From the NCBI GenBank assembly GCA_003598055.1, contig QZKI01000144.1, positions 1 through 45,855 of the forward strand: a DNA stretch of 45,855 nucleotides, given 5' to 3'. Origin of the DNA: Candidatus Abyssobacteria bacterium SURF_17 (GTDB lineage Bacteria; Abyssobacteria; SURF-5). Made by a program: the position numbers and the translations under genes. The notes under the pieces are model-generated. The model was not told where the DNA came from. It worked only from the letters and a program-made list of their open reading frames with translations, and did no database searches. Every line of letters begins with the position of its first letter. Positions within the stretch are counted from its first letter, which is position 1. Positions 40,838 through 45,855 of this stretch are shown in pieces.

Positions 40838-41788
40838 TCAGTTAACCGTTCGCCAATGCTCGATGAGGTCATGCAGCGTCTGCGAGAGGGGAATGGCCGG
40901 TCTCCAGCCAGTGGTTCGTTGCAGCTTGGCGAAGTCTCCTCGTATCTCGTTGACGTCGCTCTCGCGCGTGCGCTCGGGAGATTCGACGACCGCGGGACGA
41001 GAGGCGGAGAGAGCAAGCAGTTGCTCCAGTACCTCGCCGATGCTCACCGCAATACCCGAGCAAACATTGTAAACGTCCGAGGGGTCACCTCGCCTGAGCA
41101 CATCGCGGTAAGCGCGCACGACATCCCTTGCATCCGTGAAATCACGCCTGGGCTTGAGATTCCCGACGTGCACGTGCGGCGGACGCGACCCCCGCTCGGC
41201 CTCGACTATCTGGCGCGCGAAATCGGAGCAGACAAACTGGGGAGATTGCCTCGGGCCGGTGTGGTTGAACGGTCGCACGCGCACGATGTGCATGCGCTCG
41301 GAAAGAGCGTATTGATACGCGAGCATGCTGGCGCTCGCCTTGCTTACGGAATACGGATTAGCCGGCCGCAGAGGATTGTGTTCTGCGATCGGGAGCTCGT
41401 CTCGTCTCACACGACCGTATTCATCTGCCGAGCCTACGAACAGGATGCGACAACGAGGGCTTGCCTTTCTGGCCGCTTCGAGGATATTCAGGGTTCCATA
41501 GAGGTTCGTATCAAACGTCAGACGAGGATTGCTGATCGAATCGGGGATGAACGCGAGCGCCGCAAGGTGGTAAATTTCCTCGGGATTTACCTGGGCAATG
41601 AGCTTTTCGATAGCCTCGCCGTCTCGCATGTCGCAGGGGAAGGTTTTCACACGCGATTGGAACGGCTCCAGGTTGCGGGTGCTCTCGGACGGGAGAACCG
41701 TACCGCAGACCTCTTCACCGTCATTGACGAGCAATTCGGCGAGATGAGACCCGGCGAATCCTGCAATTCCTGTAATCAGTATCTTCAT
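40838..41788 (-). CDS. rmd: GDP-6-deoxy-D-lyxo-4-hexulose reductase (Rmd-like SDR)
   Basis: The 316-residue extended SDR (start ATG 41788; the frame is open to 41839) begins MKILITGIAGFAGSHLAELL. It shows FVGSADEYG, the catalytic NPYSVSKASASML (YxxxK), and VRPFNHTGPRQSPQFVCSDFARQI. The last is typical of the GDP-mannose dehydratase/reductase branch, particularly Rmd, which makes GDP-D-rhamnose from the product of GDP-mannose 4,6-dehydratase (Gmd). No gmd gene is in the window, so the assignment rests on motif resemblance. A dehydratase role is possible. It is the middle gene of three consecutive SDR genes. Confidence 0.8.
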   Translation of the reverse strand: MKILITGIAGFAGSHLAELLVNDGEEVCGTVLPSESTRNLEPFQSRVKTFPCDMRDGEAIEKLIAQVNPEEIYHLAALAFIPDSISNPRLTFDTNLYGTLNILEAARKASPRCRILFVGSADEYGRVRRDELPIAEHNPLRPANPYSVSKASASMLAYQYALSERMHIVRVRPFNHTGPRQSPQFVCSDFARQIVEAERGSRPPHVHVGNLKPRRDFTDARDVVRAYRDVLRRGDPSDVYNVCSGIAVSIGEVLEQLLALSASRPAVVESPERTRESDVNEIRGDFAKLQRTTGWRPAIPLSQTLHDLIEHWRTVN

Positions 41789-41854
41789 AATACGTTTCGA
41801 GAGAAGGGGCCGGAGTCGATGTTCTGCTCGGCGCGGCACAGTCGCCGGCGTGTT

Positions 41855-42817
41855 TCACTGTTCAAAGCATTCGATGATCCAGCGAAGCAGCTCATTGAGC
41901 GACGTCTTCGGCTCGAACCCGACCAAATGTCTTGCCTTGCTGGTATCCGGAACGCGCCTGCGCAAGTCCTCGAAGCCCTTCTCATATGCCTGTTCATACG
42001 GGATGTACTGAATCGTGGAAGCGCTGTTTGTCATCATGATGATTCGTTGGGCGAGCTCCTCGATGGTAATCGGCTCGGTCGAACCCAGATTAAATATCTG
42101 GCCTTCGGCTGCAGGATGGTCGGCAAGGGCGAGGGTGCCTTGCACGATGTCGTCGACGCAGGAGAAGCAACGCACTTGTTTCCCGTCGCCGTAGACCTGC
42201 AGCGGATGGCCGAGGAGCGCGGCCCTGATGAAGCGGGGGACAACCATGCCGTACTCACCTGTCTGCCTGGGACCGCACGTATTGAAGAATCTCAGGATAA
42301 CAACGGGAAGTTTTTTTTCACGCCAGTACGCGAGCGCGAGGAACTCATCAAATGCCTTGGTGCATGAATAACCCCAGCGCGAGATGTATGTGGAGCCGAG
42401 TATCCTGTCGTCATTTTCGCTCAGACTCTCCTTTTCGTTCTTTCCGTAAATCTCCGAGGTCGAGGCAAGGATCACTTTTCGCTTGTGACAGTTTGCCGCC
42501 TCGAACACATTTTCGGTGCCCTTCGTGTTGATGCGGAGCGAGGCAAGCGGATTATCGATGATGTATTTGACGCCGACCGCAGCCGCCATGTGGTAGACGA
42601 TTTCGGACCGGGAAACGAGCTTATCGACTGCTCCTTCGTCGAGAACCGTCCCGAGAACGAACTCGAACCCGGGATTGTCCTGGAGGTGTTTGATGTTCTC
42701 GCGGCTGCCCGTGGAAAGGTCATCGAGAGCGGTGACGCGATGGCCGCGCGCGAGCAAGGCTTCGGACAGATGCGAGCCGATGAAACCGGCGCCGCCGGTT
42801 ACCAACGCGTGGGCCAT
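41855..42817 (-). CDS. NAD-dependent nucleotide-sugar epimerase (extended SDR, GalE-like)
   Basis: The 320-residue protein has LVTGGAGFIGSHLSEALL, YHMAAAVGVKYIIDNPLASLRINTKGTENV, LASTSEIYG, the YxxxK pair in GYSCTKAFDEFLALAYW and LRFFNTCGPRQTGEYGMVVPRFI. These are features of UDP-glucose/UDP-glucuronate epimerase-like enzymes. The substrate cannot be fixed. Its ATG (42817) lies within the last codons of lptD with a 19-bp overlap in another frame, so the two genes are translationally linked. A 66-bp gap separates it from the rmd-like gene. Confidence 0.88.
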   Translation of the reverse strand: MAHALVTGGAGFIGSHLSEALLARGHRVTALDDLSTGSRENIKHLQDNPGFEFVLGTVLDEGAVDKLVSRSEIVYHMAAAVGVKYIIDNPLASLRINTKGTENVFEAANCHKRKVILASTSEIYGKNEKESLSENDDRILGSTYISRWGYSCTKAFDEFLALAYWREKKLPVVILRFFNTCGPRQTGEYGMVVPRFIRAALLGHPLQVYGDGKQVRCFSCVDDIVQGTLALADHPAAEGQIFNLGSTEPITIEELAQRIIMMTNSASTIQYIPYEQAYEKGFEDLRRRVPDTSKARHLVGFEPKTSLNELLRWIIECFEQ

Positions 42818-44910
42818 GGATGTTTCTCTCCAATTGGTTTGATAGCTGTCTTGTTCTCGATTTTCCCCATCGGGAAAGCCTTGATGTTCAACAAGACCAT
42901 GAAGGTTGTGGCCTCACGCCTGTCAGTCACGCTCAGGAGTATTTCCCAGCAGTGAAGGTCGCGCCACAGCCAGAAATCCTGATACGTCATCTCTTCCATG
43001 TCTATGTCATATCTCTGTTGAAAACCCACCCGCCAAAGCGGGCCGAACGCTTTACTGAATGAGTAAACTACCTGCGTCTCATACGGCTTCAGCACCGTGT
43101 CCTCATGAATCATGCCGACGGACGCTCTGAAGGATTCGGCCTTGCTGTATCTGAGCACAGTGCTGACAAGGTCTGTGCGCCGTTCATCCCTGAAATCGTT
43201 GAGCGCTTTGAACGCCCACTCCCAGTTGGGAACGGGATGTATCAACACTTCATTTTCGAGCGTGGCCAACGTGTCGGCATCGTCGTCGAATTCGAGGCCC
43301 GTGGTCACGTTGTATTGGAGCAATTCGGTTCTGCGACCGTTAGGACGCTTTGCCTGCACGTAATTCTTAAGCTCGACCTCGAGCAGGTTCTCACGGTCGA
43401 TGAGGTCAACCGAATCGAATTGCGGAAGGTCTTCCGGTTCGTCGTCAGGGGTCGGCCTGTAGCGATAGTTGATGGTCGGCACAATGAGATGCCTCAAAGC
43501 CGTGTATCGTTCAATGGGCGAGCCGTAGACCTTTTGGAATCGTGACTGCGCGGTCAGTCCGGCCGAGCCGGAAATTCGGTATTCGTCCTCTTCGGTGAGC
43601 GTCTTAGAGTAGTAAGTTCCATCACCCTCGACAAACGGAACGAGGGAAAGCCAGTTGTCATAGCGCATCGGATAAGCGACGCGTGCCTGGGTGAAATTGC
43701 GGGCCGACTCTGAGCCACCGGGCTCGACGTTCAGATATGCGCTCTCATTTGTCGCGCTTGCAAAGAAGCCGGTATCCCGGAATTCCTGCTCGAGCAGCTC
43801 CAATCTGAGGCCGGGCAAACGTTCAACGTCGGTAGTATAGTCGACGAGTCTCTCGCGCACAAGAAGCGAAGCGACGCTGTGCTCTCCCGTGCGCTCGATA
43901 TTGAAGAACGTCTCGGGCAGCTCACGTTCGGAGAAGTCGTCAAAATCATACGTTTTCAGAAACTCGCGGTCGCTGACGTATTCCGTCTGGAGCAATGTGG
44001 TAAAATCATAAGGAAGCTCTTGCCGATAATACAGGTCGGCCTTACCTCTATCCTTGTCGATTCCCGGTGGGTCTGTGTTGTCTTCGTTCTGGTCGGAGAT
44101 GTAGAACGTGTCAAAGCGGCCGCGGCCCGTTCCATCGAAGAGCCTGAATCGTCCATCCAGCCCTCCTCCAACGCCGCTCTTCGTGAATCCCCAGATGTGC
44201 GGGTTGAGCAATATATCCTCGGTCAGCTCGAGGTTGTAGCCGAGGCGCGCATACGCGCCGAGGTCGGTCTGCGAGCCCGCCGTGAACTCGACGGGTGGCC
44301 GATCCTGGAGGCCGTGCGCGTAATAGGGGAAATAGAAGATGGGGAAACTTCCCGCATAGAGGACGAGGTCGCGAGCGACTAGCCGCTCTTCAGGTATGAC
44401 TTCCACCGTACCGGATTCGATGCGGTAGTGAGGATGTGGCAGATTACACGTTGTCAACGAGCCATCCGCCACGGCGTATCTCCCGCTCGTCTCCCGCTTG
44501 ATCTCGCCTGCCGAGACATACCACGGCTCGGAAAACCCTTGTGCGTCCTCGAACGCGCCTTCTTGCTTTTCGAAATCATACATTCCGCGTGTGCCTCGAA
44601 CGACGTCGGCGCCCCGCGTGGCTACCACGTTTCCCTCGATTTCAGCGACGTTGTCAGTGATTCGGATGACCACCTTGTCCCCGCGCAGACGCCTGTCAAG
44701 CTGAATAACTTCGATGTCGCCGGTTCCAGTGATGATACCTGTCTTTGCGTTGTAGCTGAACGTGTCACCGGAGAAATAGACGGGTGCGCTGGTGCTTATG
44801 GCGTCCGCTTCGCGGAGGTCGTTGAATCCTGCCGCTCCGGCTCGCGCGCTTACGCCCAAGAAAAGAGTGGCCGCGACGATAAACACGGCGCCGTTCTTAC
44901 TCGCCCGCAC
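42799..44910 (-). CDS. lptD: LPS-assembly protein LptD
   Basis: The 703-residue protein is the outer-membrane beta-barrel translocon that inserts lipopolysaccharide together with LptE. It has a signal peptide (about 1-27), then an OstA-type beta-jellyroll (about 40-190; FSYNAKTGIITGTGDIEVIQLDRRLRGDKVVI and IEGNVVATRGADVVRGTRGMYD). FPIFYFPYYAHGLQDR marks the junction to the barrel, which fills the rest. Only two cysteines exist, Cys155 in the jellyroll and Cys654 near the barrel end, fitting a single interdomain disulfide. The start is a GTG at 44910 with GAGGA about 10 bases upstream. A promoter lies at 45024-45052. The length is slightly below the E. coli protein. Confidence 0.92.
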   Translation of the reverse strand: MRASKNGAVFIVAATLFLGVSARAGAAGFNDLREADAISTSAPVYFSGDTFSYNAKTGIITGTGDIEVIQLDRRLRGDKVVIRITDNVAEIEGNVVATRGADVVRGTRGMYDFEKQEGAFEDAQGFSEPWYVSAGEIKRETSGRYAVADGSLTTCNLPHPHYRIESGTVEVIPEERLVARDLVLYAGSFPIFYFPYYAHGLQDRPPVEFTAGSQTDLGAYARLGYNLELTEDILLNPHIWGFTKSGVGGGLDGRFRLFDGTGRGRFDTFYISDQNEDNTDPPGIDKDRGKADLYYRQELPYDFTTLLQTEYVSDREFLKTYDFDDFSERELPETFFNIERTGEHSVASLLVRERLVDYTTDVERLPGLRLELLEQEFRDTGFFASATNESAYLNVEPGGSESARNFTQARVAYPMRYDNWLSLVPFVEGDGTYYSKTLTEEDEYRISGSAGLTAQSRFQKVYGSPIERYTALRHLIVPTINYRYRPTPDDEPEDLPQFDSVDLIDRENLLEVELKNYVQAKRPNGRRTELLQYNVTTGLEFDDDADTLATLENEVLIHPVPNWEWAFKALNDFRDERRTDLVSTVLRYSKAESFRASVGMIHEDTVLKPYETQVVYSFSKAFGPLWRVGFQQRYDIDMEEMTYQDFWLWRDLHCWEILLSVTDRREATTFMVLLNIKAFPMGKIENKTAIKPIGEKHPWPTRW

Positions 44911-45023
44911 CGTTGCCGATCCTCATCTCTGGCCTCGTATGGAGATTGGGTTTGTGTATTAGATGCACGCGTCATTCGCTCAGGTCGCTCGGCGGCCTTT
45001 GGATTGAGGCAAAACAATAAAGA

Positions 45024-45052
45024 ATTATAGCACAGAGAGGCGAATACTTCAA
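45024..45052 (-). promoter_or_regulatory. Candidate promoter of the lptD-epimerase-PilZ operon
   Basis: On the minus strand TTGAAG (plus 45047-45052) and a perfect TATAAT (plus 45024-45029) are spaced by 17 bp. The start would be about 105 nt upstream of the lptD GTG. Confidence 0.6.
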
Positions 45053-45125
45053 CGTGTGCGGCGCGGTAGAATGCGGCAAGAATGTGGTAAGTTGTGTGAC
45101 ATTGGGCAGGTGTTTGCGAGACTGC

Positions 45126-45855
45126 TCACGCCATGCCACTGGCGAGGAACTGGCGGTCATACGCCGCCACGAGGTCGCTGCGACTAAGGATGCCGACGAC
45201 TTTCTTCGGGTCTTTCGGGTCAACGACGGCGAGTTCATCGTGCCGCGAGGCAACCATCTTGTGGACGGCAGAATAGAGGTCTTCGTCGGGAGTCACCGTT
45301 GGCGGATTCCCCGCCAGCTCCTTCGCAATGATGAGCTGGTCCACGAAGCCGGCCTCGCTAATGGTGTGCCGGAGGGATCCGCCGTCGACGACGCCGATGA
45401 GCTTGTTGCGGTCGTCCACCACGGGAAAGCATGCCTGCTTCGAATGGGAGAATCTGTCAAGCAGCTCGCGGAGCGTCGTTGATTCGCTCACGACGATGAC
45501 TGGTTTTCGTTCTCCGTCGCTGAGCGCATTGGCAACCGTAAGGCGCTTGAGGACCGCTCCCATCATCTCGCCCACGTGAGAAGGAGAGTCCATGCGGGTG
45601 GGAATCTGATTTTCGTAAATGGTGGAACGCCGAACGAGGAGATACGCGATGATACACACCCACATGGATGGCACGAGCAGATGATAGTTCCCCGTCATCT
45701 CGCTCACCATGATAACCGTGGAGATAGGAGTATTGGCCGCGGCGGCGAAGAAGCCAGCCATCCCGACGACGACGAACGCGCCTGGGTCAACGCCCATGGC
45801 GGGGAAGAGGTCCTTTACTGCAAGGCCTATTGCGCCTGATACAATTACATAGATG
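45126..45855 (-). CDS. ClC-type chloride channel/antiporter with C-terminal CBS domains (5' part outside window)
   Basis: The reading frame runs off the window edge, continuing before the internal Met at 45797 with IYVIVSGAIGLAVKDLFPAMG, so the CDS is partial. The visible membrane part, DPGAFVVVGMAGFFAAAANTPISTVIMVSEMTGNYHLLVPSMW, matches the last helices of ClC proteins (GxFxxVGMAAxFAxxxxAPxTxxxxxxExTGxYxLLxP). Two CBS domains follow: RELLDRFSHSKQACFPVVDDRNKLIGVVD, then DLYSAVHKMVASRHDELAVVDPKDPKKVVGILSRSDL. CBS pairs bind adenine nucleotides and modulate gating. Whether it is a channel or a chloride/proton antiporter depends on the missing glutamate region. Confidence 0.9.
   Translation of the reverse strand, partial: IYVIVSGAIGLAVKDLFPAMGVDPGAFVVVGMAGFFAAAANTPISTVIMVSEMTGNYHLLVPSMWVCIIAYLLVRRSTIYENQIPTRMDSPSHVGEMMGAVLKRLTVANALSDGERKPVIVVSESTTLRELLDRFSHSKQACFPVVDDRNKLIGVVDGGSLRHTISEAGFVDQLIIAKELAGNPPTVTPDEDLYSAVHKMVASRHDELAVVDPKDPKKVVGILSRSDLVAAYDRQFLASGMA

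Noticed and set aside
40856..42367. 503-codon plus-strand frame across the SDR genes
   Set aside because: It is antisense to two enzymes with full motif sets, and its own translation shows no domain or signal.

Overview
The window reads as chromosomal DNA of a diderm (Gram-negative-type) bacterium. It encodes the LPS exporter LptD, three TolC-family outer-membrane proteins, an RND efflux pump and an outer-membrane lipoprotein. It also has a five-heme c-type cytochrome and an anaerobic-type glycerol-3-phosphate dehydrogenase pair (GlpA/GlpB), which suggests respiratory, probably anaerobic, metabolism. The density of short imperfect palindromes between genes, the mosaic of unrelated small operons and several genes without their usual partners suggest an uncultivated environmental lineage. 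I cannot assign a phylum from sequence alone. I recognise no rRNA, tRNA, CRISPR array, prophage, transposase or integrase.

Layout. 1-1.9 kb: gene-free repeat DNA, then a secreted beta-helix protein. 1.9-4.6 kb (minus): a Hyi-like isomerase and a pentaheme cytochrome. 4.9-8.2 kb: two tandem TolC-like genes with no pump beside them. 8.4-12.4 kb: a small triple-CCHC protein with a histone-H1-like tail, a DUF1786 protein, a bifunctional-nuclease-domain protein and a two-domain glycosyltransferase. 12.6-16.3 kb: an MGH1/GH63-like glycosidase and an M24 peptidase. 16.5-17.8 kb (minus): a DAHP synthase (aroF) preceded by a complete transcription attenuator. 17.8-24.7 kb: TolC, membrane fusion protein, RND pump and TetR regulator. 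25.0-28.0 kb: glpA-glpB. 28.5-33.6 kb: a VWA/FHA membrane protein, a lipoprotein and a DUF4139 protein. 33.7-39.3 kb: a zinc-type dehydrogenase, a CoA-binding protein, a CMD-like protein, a FATP-type acyl-CoA synthetase and an ADP-forming acyl-CoA synthetase alpha chain. 39.4-45.0 kb (minus): lptD followed by three nucleotide-sugar SDR enzymes and a PilZ protein. 45.1 kb to the edge: the 3' part of a ClC channel with CBS domains.

The most notable finding lies upstream of aroF on the minus strand. A near-consensus promoter is followed by a 24-codon leader ORF whose core reads YYGFFYFSWW, so 8 of 10 codons are Tyr, Phe or Trp. A 10-bp terminator hairpin with a T-rich tail follows, and an alternative antiterminator pairing overlaps the end of the leader ORF. 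This is the architecture of ribosome-mediated attenuation, here apparently sensing all three aromatic amino acids at once. The DAHP synthase it controls seems to lack a recognisable N-terminal ferredoxin-like regulatory domain, so control may sit at the RNA level.

A second theme is intergenic palindromes of at least three families (arms GGGGACATAATACC, TGTAGGTGCGAATTCATTCGC and TCATTGCGAG...). They sit between genes, inside operons and, in one case, form the 3' end of the tetR gene.
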